Below are positions 51,196 through 62,050 of a DNA stretch of 64,000 nucleotides, piece after piece. This stretch comes from Monarcha castaneiventris obscurior (lineage: Eukaryota; Chordata; Aves; Passeriformes; Monarchidae): contig JAMPIT010000566.1 of NCBI GenBank assembly GCA_026261815.1, positions 32,203,001 to 32,267,000 of the forward strand. The letters are read 5' to 3'. The notes below the pieces were generated by a model. The model saw only the letters and a list, made by a program, of their open reading frames with translations. It was not told where the DNA came from and did no database searches. The translations under genes were made by a program, and so were the position numbers. Each line of letters begins with the position of its first letter. Within the stretch, counting starts at the first letter, position 1.

Positions 51196-52991
51196 GTTCC
51201 CTGTGTCTTAATTTAGTTCTCACATTCATCCAGTTGTATATGGAAGTATGTGCATGTGTGCACACCTTTATGCTTCCCCATCTTTTTTTAATACTGTGAG
51301 GGGGTCCATACAAGAGATAAAACTCTGGACATCCTTCAAGGTCCTGGACTTAGTTCTATTTGATCTACATTAAAAATCAACAATCCTTAACGATCTAGTA
51401 CAAATCTGTTTGGTCTCCCCTGAGTACAGTGGCACATGAATGAAGCTGCAAATTCATTATGATATTAAGAGCAGCAGACTTGTCAGTGTGTCATTATTAA
51501 TTGTCCTAATTAATCGTCAGTACAGCATGAAAAGTTTATGAAGTATTTTACATATAAGGCAGTTATTTTTTATCCCAGAGCAACAACACACTTAAAGCAA
51601 TAGCCTGACTTTGGAGCTGATTTGTAATCCCTCCTCCCTCTGTTTGTTTATGAAAATGTTTTCTTTAGATGTCCCACCTTTTCATAGAAATAAATGTAAA
51701 GAAAAAGTTGGCATTTCAGCAAAAGAACAGTTGCAATTCTGAATCTAACTTTTTGATCCATTAACAAGGGAAATCCTGTAGGCTGAATAGCAGGCAATGC
51801 TCCCAGTTCTGCGGCAAGATTCTCCACCTCGTCGCTAAACAGTGACAGGCCTGAGCCAGTTGCATGTTACAAGTCAGTCACTTGGTTCAGGAGAAACTGA
51901 GATTGTGGACACAACATGAAGATATCCTCCTCAGGTTTTTCATTCCTTTTCCTTTTGTCTTGTGGTTTGTATTCAAATAATACAGTGCAGCTGAGATGAG
52001 TGGGGAGGAAGAACGGCATTCAGTGCACTAACCAGGGCATCGGACTTGGCAGTGCATTTCCCATTCCCACAGCTTCAGCTCTGGCCATACCCAGCACTAA
52101 GGCACCTTCATCAGAAGCAGGAAAATCAGCCCAACTTCTCCTCTGCTTGGTGACAGGGTTTCTAAAAGGAATCAAAGACCTTAAGAGTCCCTCCAGGCAC
52201 ATCACTACTATTTATCTTGACAATATTTAAACTTTTGATTTGTATGGATTTATGATTTCGAAAGATGCCAAAGGGAGTTAATGTCACATTGAAGCAAAAT
52301 ATTAAAACGTACATCTGCAAGTTTAAGACATAATGCCTTGACTTAGATACAGGTTGCACTTAACAGAACTTCTGAAGCCTCTTTAAATGTCATTGTGCTC
52401 TATGTGATATCCTTTAGAGCCTGTGACTGCCTGTCTTAAAAGATTTCATTTTATTGTGCTCTGAAGCATGTACTGACAAAAGAGCCTTCAGAATTACCTT
52501 TGACAGTAGCCTGCATGAAAAGTTCTTGATGCCGTGTTTCACTGGAAAATTTTATTCTTAATTTGTGTTTGCATTGCTCTTCGGTCAGTTCTAAAAGTAG
52601 CTGCAGTTATAGTAACTGTAGTAGAGTTGCAAAAGGAATGGACAGAAAGCTAAAGAGAATATTTTCTTAGGGGCACTGAAAATTGTAGAGGTACAAGTGA
52701 AGAAGGTAGTGAAGAAAATATTTTCTTTTCTACTATGCTTATGTTTAGACTTCAGCACTTACCCTTGATAACTGTCAATACCATAAGCACCTGAAGACCT
52801 GTAAGGACTCATTTCTTCCTTTGAAGGGTGTATCTGAAGTACAGCACACAGAGTAATACAGATTTCTTGAACATTGAGTGTGAAAAGACGTCCAGAATGC
52901 TTACAATTAATTCTCTGAGTCTGATATTTTAAAGAAAATTTGAAGTACATATTAGAAGTACCTGGTGAAAATAACTTCAGTTATTTCCCAT
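51173..52991. other. Noncoding spacer, with a possible conserved block
   Basis: No genes or recognised repeats are present. Around 51430-51700 the sequence is unique. It has paired homeodomain words (ATTATTAATTG and CCTAATTAATCG near 51492-51516) and could be a conserved noncoding element. Overlapping 76- and 61-codon frames on opposite strands at 52000-52230 look like chance. Confidence 0.5.
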
Positions 52992-53389
52992 AATCACAGA
53001 ATATCCCGAGTTGGAAGGGACCACAAGATTTATAGAGTCCAACTCTCAGCCCTGCCCAGGACACCTCAAGAATTACACCATGTTCCTGAGAGCATTGTTC
53101 AAACACTCCTTGAACTCTGCCAGGCTTGGTGCTGTGATCACTTCCTTGGGGAATCTGTTCCAGTGCCCAACCACCCCCTGGATGAAGAACCTTTTCCTGA
53201 TATCCAACCTAAACCTCCCGTGACTCAGGTTCATGCTGCTCCCGTAGGTCCTGTCCCTGGTCAGAAGGGTGAAGAGATCAGTACCTACCCCTCCACTTCC
53301 CCTCACGAGGATGTCGAAGACCACAATGAGGTCTCCCCTCAGCCTCCTCCAGGTTGAAAAAACTGAATGACCTCAGCTGCTCCTCATAA
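52992..53389 (-). mobile_element. CR1 LINE 3' fragment with ORF2 C-terminus
   Basis: This is the best-preserved CR1 body in the window. On the plus strand it begins 'AATCACAGAATATCCCGAGTTGGAAGGGACC'. It then passes through 'AGTCCAACTC', 'TTCCTTGGGGAATCTGTTCCAGTGCCC', 'GAAGAACCTTTTCCTGATATCCAACCTAAACCTCCC', 'GAGGTCTCCCCTCAGCCTCCTCCAGG', and ends at 'AGCTGCTCCTCATAAA'. The minus strand carries an uninterrupted ORF2 C-terminal frame. Low degradation and intact CpGs suggest it is younger than its neighbours. A 130-codon plus-strand frame across it is an antisense artefact. Confidence 0.95.
53073..53324 (-). pseudogene. CR1 ORF2 C-terminal remnant
   Basis: The 83-codon frame ends in the characteristic CR1 ORF2 tail. 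VGHWNRFPKEVITAPSLAEF lies at about residues 52-71 and FKECLNNALRNMV forms the end, followed by the normal stop. CR1 ORF2 is the endonuclease/reverse transcriptase protein. Only the part beyond the reverse transcriptase is retained, so there is no catalytic core. Upstream of the ATG the element is 5'-truncated, which is normal for CR1. It is not expected to be expressed as a protein. Confidence 0.9.
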
Positions 53390-53907
53390 AATTATCTGAA
53401 TAAATCTAAGGTAAGATTTTTTTTTCCTTAAAGTACAACAAAATATGTTCAGAAAAACTCAAATGCTTTCAGACACTCTAAATTTGCTTTGAATTTTTTA
53501 GTCACACTAATTCAGTGAAATATATTAACAGAGACAAAGTTATATCCTTTCATATACTCAAGAAAATTTGCACTACATTTAGAAAGAAAATCTATTCTAT
53601 ATTTAGAAAGAAAATACTGGGGGGTTGTGTGATACAAAATTTTCCAAAATGAGGTGAAAGAGTCTAAAAGAAGGCACACTTTAAAACATTCTGAGCAGCA
53701 AGCTTGGGATCAGCTGCCTCTTTCAGATGGCTTGTCCTTTCTGCTATTACTCAGCAGAGCACATTTGATGGTAACATGAAAGAGATACTTTGCTGTGTGG
53801 GAATTGAAGGTTCATTTTCTACATCCATGGCACAGTCTTCTGAATGATTAGCCTGTGTGCATCCAGCATGTTGCAGGTGTGTGTGGCGCTGCAGAAGTGT
53901 ACAGAAA

Positions 53908-53908
<1 letters not shown>

Positions 53909-53950
<42 letters not shown>
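53909..53950. repeat. (CTG)14 trinucleotide repeat
   Basis: Fourteen perfect CTG units without interruption are flanked by 'acagaaag' on the left and 'aggagtgctgg' on the right. The surrounding 150 bp is itself rich in CTG/CAG words. Read on the minus strand, one phase gives a run of glutamine in a 65-codon frame and another gives serine. Plus-strand phases give leucine or alanine. No phase shows a recognisable protein around it, so coding status is not supported. The tract is long and pure enough to be polymorphic. Confidence 0.97.
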
Positions 53951-56828
53951 AGGAGTGCTGGAGCTGCCCTCAGATGTGCCAGGCAGCTGGCAGACTGCTG
54001 TGTTGCTTTCAGGCACAGGTACTCTCTGTTCACATATTTATCTTACAGACCTAAAATGCCTCTTGGCAAAGAATCTTTGCCTTCCTCGTGGCCCCCTTCT
54101 CAGGTGCTGGTGGTAGTAAGTGCAACTCACTGACCACCTCTGTTGTTTCATGTGTAGCCAGTAAATTTGGATGGAACTGTGATCACCTTCCCTAGGACCA
54201 GACAGGAGAGTACTCCAGTCTCACTTACTGAGTCCAGAAAATACACAAGCATCTTTTTGGCATTGTCTGCCTCAGGAACTAACAGCAGGGTGAAAGACCA
54301 GTTCTCAGGGGCCAGGCTTCTTCCTACAGAGGATGTCTGTCGAAAATTCCTCACACTTCAGTTTCCACAACCTAGAACGTGTCCTATTTAGTTTGGACTT
54401 CCATTCTCTGTTCTCTAAATAGTTCCAACAACTGTGTGATGGCATTATACATATTTTACTTATATGTGTTTTAGAACACACAACCTTCTAAGCATGCAAA
54501 AAAATGCACAGAAATTACAGGGAAAGGGGGCTTGGTTGATTTTATTGAGAAAAAAGACATTTGGCTTTAGAAACTGTTCTTGGTTTAACTCTAATGGCTC
54601 TTTCTATAACACTTTTGAGTGATACGCGTTATTTTCCATTTTGAAAAAGTGGCCGATAAAATGATAGGCATAAAAAAAAATGCTTTATGGAGTGTGACAC
54701 CCATTCATTGGGATGCAATCTGACAGTTTAACATGAGATACAGAAGCATATATTACTCTTGATTGTACCGTGGTAAGAAAGATGGGATCACGCCTGGTCT
54801 GAAGAAAGCAGGCATTCCCCAGCAACATCTGCTTTTTGCCTTCAATGATGCTTGAGTAGCTGACAGAGTGGTAATGACTTAAAAAGTGCAATGTCTAATT
54901 AGAGTCACGTCTGCAGCACAATTGCTTCAGGATAATTCAGCAACAAAATGCTGTTCTTGGAGAACATTATTTCTTCAATCCTTTAAGAAAAACCTAATCT
55001 GACTCCAAAACCGGCACATTTTTTCCTTCCTGTAGTACACCACGTTGTGGAATCTAATGGGAGATTGGAAAGGCATAAATAATCCATCTAAAGCTTCCCA
55101 GCATGGGAAGTGTCTCAGTATAGAAGGAAGACAAGCTCTTTGAAGGCTGAAATATCAATGTACAGCAGCTGGTTTATATCTGTGGGATCTTCATGTTCCT
55201 GCAAATAACTGTAAAATCGGCCATATTTTTGGTTTTTTAAGTGAGTCTGTACATCTTCTGTGTAGTGACAGAAGTCTGGCTGTCTTTATGCTCAAGCAGT
55301 ACTTTGTGTAATCGGGGAAAAAAATACAGACATTTGTTCTGCCACCCTGATGCAGACTGAGGGCCAGACTGCTACACAAATAACTCTGAAGTAGCAGCAA
55401 GTCTACTGTAGTTTTGAGTTGCCTGTCTTCAAAAGCGAGGAATTAGTCTGACAGGAAAGCAGTAAACAGTGTGTGGACACTTCCCTTCCTGCTACAAATG
55501 ATAGAGGAGTGAAAGTATGGGAGATCTTTGAGATCCATGGATCTTCAGCTGCACAACTTATTTGCCACCCTGGAGGGGTATCCACCAAGCAGCCATCCCC
55601 ATAGGTGAGGAAATGAGTCATAACTGGCAGAAGCACTGTAATTTAAAGCCTCATTAGCAAATATTTTGGGGAAAAAACAAGGATTTATAAAACAGTTGTC
55701 TGAAAGCAATGCCAAGCAAACTAGCAGCTTCTATGCTTTTATTTTAAGTGGTCTCTCTCTAACCACTCTTGATGGTGAATGGGCCTTAAAACTCCTCTTT
55801 CTGCTGTTTCATCAGGCATTCAGCTGCAATATGCTGCAGTAATTAGCACAACGCAGATAGAAATGTAAACCACATTCCACTTGTAGTTTTCTATCAACAA
55901 GTTGGTGGATTTTTCTTCACAAACACAGAGGGATAAATCACTTCTTCTAGTGACTTTGGGTAGCCAGTTTTTGCATGGTCAGTTTGCGTGCTGGCAGAAA
56001 TACAAAATCTAGGACAAAATAATACTGATTTAAAACAGCTTCAAGAGGAAGATGTTCCCATGGAGACAAGGTTCTGGAGCAGTTGTTCTTCTGGGCAACT
56101 GGCAGGGCAGAAGCACTCTGCCGTGATCTGACCTCTGTGTGTGGTCATCTCTGAAGTGAGTATTTTTTCTGTAGAGTGTCATTCTTCATCACATCTGCAG
56201 CTCAGGAACTTGTTGACAAACATTCATTAAATATTCAGCATTAGAATTTCCCTTGAAACACTTTTCACCACATTCTTCAATATCCCAAGGCAGCTAGAAG
56301 AATTTAGTATGCTTTACTTTAACAGTTCAATGAATCTGGACAATGTCAGGACAATGAGAAATTGCTTTGGCTCTGAGGGTCTGTGCCCTGGCCTGCAGTA
56401 AAGGCATAAATACATGTCATCTTAAAGGGATCTCTGACACTGCCCATAACAGAAACACATGTGCAGATCTGTGGCCTCTGAGCTCTGAATGAACTGTAAA
56501 GTATATTACAAGCTAAAATCCCTTTCAGAGGTCTGCACGGACAGCGTGGGCTGCAGCTAAGTTGGCATATCATAAAACAAAGCATTCTGTTTCCAGCATC
56601 CACTTGGGAAAAATATTGAGGAATTGAGGAATCAGAGCTTCACAAAATGCCTGAGTTAACTTTCTGAAGTACGAGACCAACAGTGTTCAAAAGGCACACG
56701 GGTCTGAAAGCTCAGCCCGAGGCTGTGAGCTGATAACGCAGAACAAGGGTTAGTTAGTGACACAGCAAGTTGTGGGGAAAGTGAAACAAGTGAGAGTGCT
56801 GTGGGTCAGGTAGAGGCATGTCTACCGA

Positions 56829-56912
56829 CTTATCAGAGTTAATTTTTCAAAGCAGTTTGACGTTTAAGCCGTTATCTCAGATAACAGCTAATGGCATCCT
56901 TAAATTATCTTT
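56829..56912. promoter_or_regulatory. Cluster of GATA words with a perfect palindrome
   Basis: The perfect palindrome GTTATCTCAGATAAC (56871-56885, 7-bp arms, 1-nt centre) places two GATA-factor core words (WGATAR) head to head. A further TTATCA word lies at about 56830 and a TTATCT word at about 56906. GATA factors bind paired sites of this sort in known enhancers. Whether this one is used cannot be told from the sequence. Confidence 0.35.
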
Positions 56913-57109
56913 GCTTAAATAAAAAGGATTTTGTGTCCTGCATGAAGAAGTGTCAGGGCTTTTTTGTCTTTTATTTTTTTTTCCCCTTCCCTGCAGATAA
57001 TAGTGTTCTTTTATCTACACCACAATTAATGACAATTTCTAGAATACGCAATATCAAGGACCTATGAGGCTGTATAAAGATCTGGAAAGCCCATAAGACT
57101 TGTATAATA

Positions 57110-57138
57110 TATTTACCATACTGCAGGTATGGTAAATA
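57110..57138. repeat. Inverted repeat, 12-bp perfect arms
   Basis: The left arm TATTTACCATAC (57110-57121) pairs exactly with the right arm GTATGGTAAATA (57127-57138) across a 5-nt spacer TGCAG. The short loop makes a stable hairpin plausible. A near-palindromic PstI-like CTGCAG word sits at the centre. Confidence 0.93.
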
Positions 57139-58722
57139 CTGAAATAGTGTTTTTGTTTAGTAGTGTATAACATAAATGCTAAACATGTTACAGCAAAACA
57201 TCAGAATTCTCCAAAACATCCTGGTACTTGCACTATATAGCCTAATTAAACGAAATCTGTTAAGAGACTTCTAGATAAAAGTCTGTTTTTAGTGAAATGA
57301 AAATTGGTGGTTGAGCTGTGTTAGTGATTGTATCTTGTTAAAATTTTCAGGTGAAACAGAGAATATGTGTAGAATATATATATTTATAAATTAATAATGA
57401 GAAAAAGCTTAAAAGGTATGGGAGTAGCAGTGAAATGAATCAATGAATTTCAAAACAATTTTAATTTAAAATCTTTCCCTTATTCAAAACAGCAGCCCAT
57501 TTATTTTTAACACACACAGAAGCATGCATGGCTCTTACATACTTCTTTCACGTGTAGGGTATGTGTACTCTGGCTTCTGCATAAGACAGAAAAAAGACAG
57601 AGGCATCTTTCTCTTAGTGAGACACCAATTTAAAAGAGGAAAGCAGGACCTGGTAAGAGACTGAGTAGCTATTTAGAGGAGGATCATTGCTGCACTCAGC
57701 TGAGTGCAGTGGGGAAGGTGGACGTCTGTTCAGAAACAGAATTTGTAAGAAATGTACACTGATTATAAACTGATGATTTCTTATTCTTTGTTCTCCATCA
57801 GAGCACAGGGATTTGCATAATGTGTGGTTGTCAGCTAGAAGTGAAGGAGAGGTGCAGGCAGGTACCCCACTAACTCACCCAGATGGGAGAGAGTGTGTGT
57901 TCTGTAAATCAGATGGCAATGGTGCACTGTCAGATGATTACAGGAAAGGTGGGAAACTCCCTCTCACTGGAGTACTCACTTTCCCTGGCAATAGCTAAAA
58001 CCCATTACAGAAATGTATTGCTCCAAGTGTCCTCCTGGTTGAGAAGCTCATCAGCTCCCAGCCAGCCTCATATGGGAGAAGATCTGAGCAGCATCTGAAA
58101 CTGTCACTGAGGAGATTCACTCCCAACACCTAATGATGGTGTAGAATGCTAAAGATACGGTTGGATCAACAGGGAAACAAAGGGGAAACTGCTTCTTAAA
58201 ATTGTACATTTTAATAAGGCCCATATGAATTCATGGTGCCAGGGATGCACTATTTCTCAAAACAATCTGGCTTTCAGGTTTAAGAAATCAAACCAGCTTG
58301 CTGGATTATTGTCTCAATCCCCAACTACGACAGGGAGGAGGGCCTTTAAATAGCAGTAGGGCATGTAATGAAGTGATACTGAGCACTTCCCTCTTTAGGG
58401 GTGTGGGGTAGTTATTGTTATATATTCTTATTCTTCCATTACACAAATATATGAGAGACTCTCCTCAGAAATAACTGTGAGGACAAAAACACAGACTATG
58501 TCCCCCGAGTGCTATTCTCAGTACGAGAAGGTGGAATGTGAGTGGAATGAATTTCAGACAGGTAAGCCCTGCTGTCTGTGAGCTCTGAATATCTGACAGC
58601 AGGAGTAATCTGACTGCCATAAACCAGGCTCAATAAACCATGGCAAAATGAACCACAGTGGTGCAAGAAGCATGAATTCTGAAGAGTAAGTAAGCAAATA
58701 GCTTTGAAATTTGTTAAAATAA

Positions 58723-59158
58723 TGTCCTGGTTTTGGCCAGGACAGGGATAATATTTTGCAACAGCCGTGAAGAGGTGGAACCTGGAGCCATGTGGGCATG
58801 TCTAGGTTGTTTTTCTATACCACTGGGGAGTGGGAATAATAGATTCTTGCTTCTGGGAGGAAGGGAGTGGCTTCAGGTTGAGAAAAAGTGTGGCAAGAGG
58901 GGGAAACTCCTCCACCATTGCTCATTGTGAGGTCCTCAGTGAACACTTTGCATGTAAATCACTTCCTTTGTACACTTTTGTTATTAATATTGTTGGTGTT
59001 GCTGTTTGTTTTTCTTATCTTGTTGCTGTAAATTGTTCTTATCTCAACCCATAATCTCTGCCTCTAGTCTCTCTCACTGGAGGAGGGAGGAGAGCAGCTC
59101 ATGGTTTTCCTTCGGGTGGGAATACTAAATTGGGGAATAGCATTCCTAAACCACAACA
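58723..59158 (+). mobile_element. ERVL-like LTR, apparently solo
   Basis: The element starts TGTCCTGGTTTTGGCCAG and ends CTAAACCACAACA, the usual TG...CA termini of this avian LTR group. Near the 3' end it has TTGTTCTTATCTCAACCC, a hallmark of these LTRs, and then a purine-rich 'CACTGGAGGAGGGAGGAGAG' stretch. Its length is about 436 bp. No retroviral internal sequence (primer site, gag, pol) is seen on either side. Flanking bases (TTAAAATAA left) give no clear target-site duplication. An inverted partial copy follows directly on the right. Confidence 0.8.
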
Positions 59159-59323
59159 GCCTTAATGTGGCCCTTCTTCTTAGAAGCAAGACTCCCTTCT
59201 GTCCCTGGCAGTGATGTGAGTGGGATAGAATAACAACTCAGACACACCCACACAGCTCCAGGCTCTGGCCCCTCGCAGCCACTGTGAAAAGTTTAACTCT
59301 CTTTCTTGGCCAAAACCAGGACA
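59159..59323 (-). mobile_element. Inverted 5' part of an ERVL-like LTR
   Basis: The right end TTGGCCAAAACCAGGACA is the reverse complement of the start of the preceding LTR (17 bp perfect). Read on the minus strand, the whole segment aligns with the first part of that LTR. Shared stretches include GAGCCTGGAGC/CCTGGAGCC, TGTGGG, TGTCT, GTTGTTATTCTAT/GTTGTTTTTCTAT, GGGAG and TTGCTTCT. There are clear substitutions and a small indel. It is therefore a diverged copy of the LTR's first ~165 bp in inverted orientation, not a recent foldback. Confidence 0.75.
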
Positions 59324-60374
59324 GTTATAATTCTATTTAGTAGAACTCCATATTGTTTTATCCATGAAGACATTACTAATATCTTCGTGTTCAACACAGC
59401 AAACTCCAGATGCATTATGAGTATACTCAGAGACTGGTAATGAAGATGAAAAATGAGGCCTTACCTTGTTTCAAAGAAAGCAGATGTTAATATATAGACT
59501 GTACCTGTATAGTAATTCACATCTTGGAACTTACTCCCTACTTGCTGGTATTTAAAGTATTAGCGTTGGAAATAAACTTAGCATGCTTGTCTTTAGCACT
59601 TTCATATCTAGCTTGCTAATAAATGGGAAAGCCAAGGATTAGTGTTAATAACATTTTAGATAATTGGAAATAAAGTGTAGCCCATGGTAACTCAAGTGTT
59701 CATTACCACATTTTTATTCCAAGAAACCTGTCTTTAATAATGGATGCAAAGTATGTGTTATTGTCACAGTTCATTGTTTAATTAGTTTTCTGATCAAACA
59801 CATTAATGAAGGAAGGCCTAATAAATCATGCAAAAGCAGAACAAAGTACTTAGTTAATATGTGTTGCGTTGATTAATGGTGATATGAAACCACAGCAATC
59901 TTGAAACTGTGGTTATATGTGACCACACACAATTACAAGGGCACCTTCAAACATATTAAAAAAAAAAAGATAAAAAAAAAAAAAAGGTATTTTGAAGTCC
60001 AAGTGAACACTGAATCTCTGTGGTTTCCCAGCAATGCTGCTGTGATCAGGGCAGGGTGGTGCAGGGTGGTGGGAAGGGGATGCAATGGATGCACTTGACC
60101 CCTTTACCAAATGAACTGTGTTTTGGTACAGGCTCCAAAGGAGGCAAAGGCCTTCACTTGTAGCTGGGCCAAGAATTCCTCTAGGAAACACAGAAAGGAG
60201 CCATGACACAGAGAACATCGATGCACATGAGCTTGGAACCCTGATTGTGCATTAATGCATTAATAGCAGGTGGCTTTTTCAAAGTTCTGTGAAGAAAGAT
60301 GAGGGTACAAGGAGTGTCATGTACACCTTTTCCAACGTATGCAATCCGACCTCAAGCAAACCTCTTATCTCATA
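59324..60374. other. Noncoding DNA with a possible conserved block
   Basis: The stretch 59560-59890 is unique. It has many TTAAT/ATTAA words, including TTTAATTAG near 59778 and ACATTAATG near 59800, and no repeat signature. It might be a conserved noncoding element. A-rich simple sequence follows at 59959-59987, and a tandem GCAGGGTGGT duplication lies at about 60051-60071. Confidence 0.45.
59959..59987. repeat. A-rich simple repeat
   Basis: Two long A runs are separated by GAT. No retroposed body was recognised upstream. Confidence 0.92.
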
Positions 60375-60990
60375 ACTGTGACAGACTAAGGGAGCTGCCT
60401 TTGAGCTCTCCCTGCCAGGCACTCTGGCTGAGGGGCAGTGATCTGCCCTCGAGCTGGGATGCCTCTCAAGGTTGCTCCTCAGGGCAGAGAGACTTTCTGC
60501 TAATGACAGATCTTTGTATGAGTCTGATTGAGTTCCCTCTATATTTCAACTGGACTGCACTCCAGTGACTCTCCGCTGGAGCTGGGATGTCCCTCAAGTT
60601 TTGAGATACCTTACCCAAGAACTGAAAGATCTTCTTTACCCTAGGTGGAGAGGTGCCTTGTTCACAACAGATCATTGGGAAGTGGCTGAGAGCATGCAAA
60701 ATCAATACCAATGATAACTGTGTAGCTAATTCCTTTAGATTTAAATCATTGTCCAAGACTGAGACTAAGATGGGACCTAACTTCACTTTATCTCCATCAG
60801 GTGTTTAGGGTGCCCAGTCCGAGGCTTATGACTAAATGGGAGGGTCTCCCTTATACTTTTGAGTCTTTGGTCTCTATGTAAATTATTCTAGCTCAATTCT
60901 AACCTGATTTTCCTTTGTATGTTTCATCTATGTAGTAGAAGAGTGAACTTTGCCATCAAACTTTATTAAGTTGCACTTATATTAACACCA
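60375..60990. mobile_element. Possible LTR-retroelement-derived repeat
   Basis: The segment is less AT-rich on the left. It repeats a 22-bp motif, GAGCTGGGATGYCYCTCAAG, at about 60440-60461 and 60579-60600. It has a plausible splice donor (ATCAG|GTGTTT near 60800) and a plausible acceptor with a polypyrimidine lead (TTTCATCTATGTAG near 60935). The overall wording reminds me of a dispersed passerine retroelement, but I cannot name the family or find its ends. The alternative is a noncoding transcript exon pair or unique DNA. Confidence 0.3.
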
Positions 60991-62050
60991 CTTTTGCTGA
61001 TGTCTTTGACTCGGTTTGAGACAAATTAGGAGGAAACATCCTGAGATGAACGTCTCCTCTAATGGAAGGCAGGTTTTGGCAGCCCCTCCCCACAGGATTG
61101 AAAGGAATTTCTTGGAGGAAAGTGAAAAAACTCTGTTTATTTAACAAGCAAGGTGCACGCAGGCACAAAGGAAAAATGAATAATGTTAGATAATAAAACC
61201 TCTCGCTGTGGAGAAGACCTGGTAGATTCAGAGTCCTTTCTGCAGGTGTGGCTCTGCTCTCTCCAGAGCTGGGATGTGGCGTGGGCCCCTCCGGGCCATG
61301 GTGGGGGACCTCCCTGTCATGGTGCTCCAGACTGGAGCAAAGCTGAACAGTTCCAGGAGAAGAAGAAGAAGAAGCCACAGTCCCAGGAAAACTTGCCTCA
61401 GCTAGTGAACGAGAAGCCAGCTAAAAAGCACGAGAATGCAACTCTCTTCCCTGCTGCAGACCCAAGAGCTGGGGAGAGAGTGAGTGAGTTACCTGTGTTT
61501 TGAACATAGGCTGCTGAAAGAATTCTACCAGCTTCCCCCCCGTCCTGGACCTAGCTGAAAGGTACAGAACTCATGTCTGGGCAATAAGCAGACAATAGGG
61601 AATACAGCATCATACAGCCACCCCAGGACACAGTGATTCTTTGAGCAGCCATAAATCCCTCATCCACAACAGGGGACTCTGCAGGGCATAATGTGGTGGC
61701 ATCTCTCTCAGTAGTCAGGAATTCTGAGGTTAGAGTAGTTGTCAGTTATGATAATGGCAGAAAATACACCTCTTCTTGCTCCCACAGAATATATTTTGAG
61801 CTATCTTTTTACCAGCCCCTAACACTAATACTATTCACAACATTATTCCAAACTTAGGGTTTTACAACTGTGTTATGGCACTGGCAAAAAAGCATGATGG
61901 GAAGACAAAGGGTAAAATGAAGGGGAGCAAGAATGACATAATAGAAATATGGAAGAATGAACAGAAATAATTTTGTGCAGGTGATAAAAAATGAGACTGC
62001 CACCACTTAGGTATACTGTGTATACCACTCTAGGCATATTCTGTGGTCTA
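60991..62050. other. Noncoding DNA with a 106-codon open frame
   Basis: An open frame at 61183-61503 (plus) covers a locally GC-rich stretch with a (GAA)n run at 61357-61373 that encodes lysines. A minus-strand frame of 133 codons (60977-61378) overlaps it. Neither shows a domain. Openness on both strands points to composition, or to an old repeat. Confidence 0.35.

Larger units (their letters stand above)
53390..58722. other. Noncoding DNA with CTG tract, hairpin and GATA cluster
   Basis: No recognised gene is present. Contents listed separately are the (CTG)14 tract, the GATA-word cluster and the hairpin at 57110-57138. An imperfect duplication of ATTTAGAAAGAAAAT occurs at about 53578-53611. 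A T-rich run lies near 56967-56984, which could serve as a polypyrimidine tract before 'cctgcag' at 56990-56996, though no exon frame follows. Confidence 0.5.

Noticed and set aside
52965..53357. 130-codon plus-strand frame rich in proline and histidine
   Set aside because: It is almost entirely antisense to the CR1 ORF2 C-terminus and 3' UTR, so its openness is a by-product of the repeat.
53819..54016. Minus-strand frame with a glutamine run
   Set aside because: The glutamine run is only the CTG microsatellite read in one phase. The flanking residues resemble no known protein.
58723..59323. Whole 601-bp block considered as a DNA transposon with 17-bp terminal inverted repeats
   Set aside because: The internal part matches an avian LTR with its own TG...CA ends at 58723 and 59158. 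The right part aligns to the LTR start well beyond the terminal 17 bp, so two LTR copies explain it better.
60977..61503. Overlapping 133-codon (minus) and 106-codon (plus) frames
   Set aside because: Both strands are open, and a GAA run produces lysines. No retroviral or cellular domain could be recognised, so neither is called a gene.
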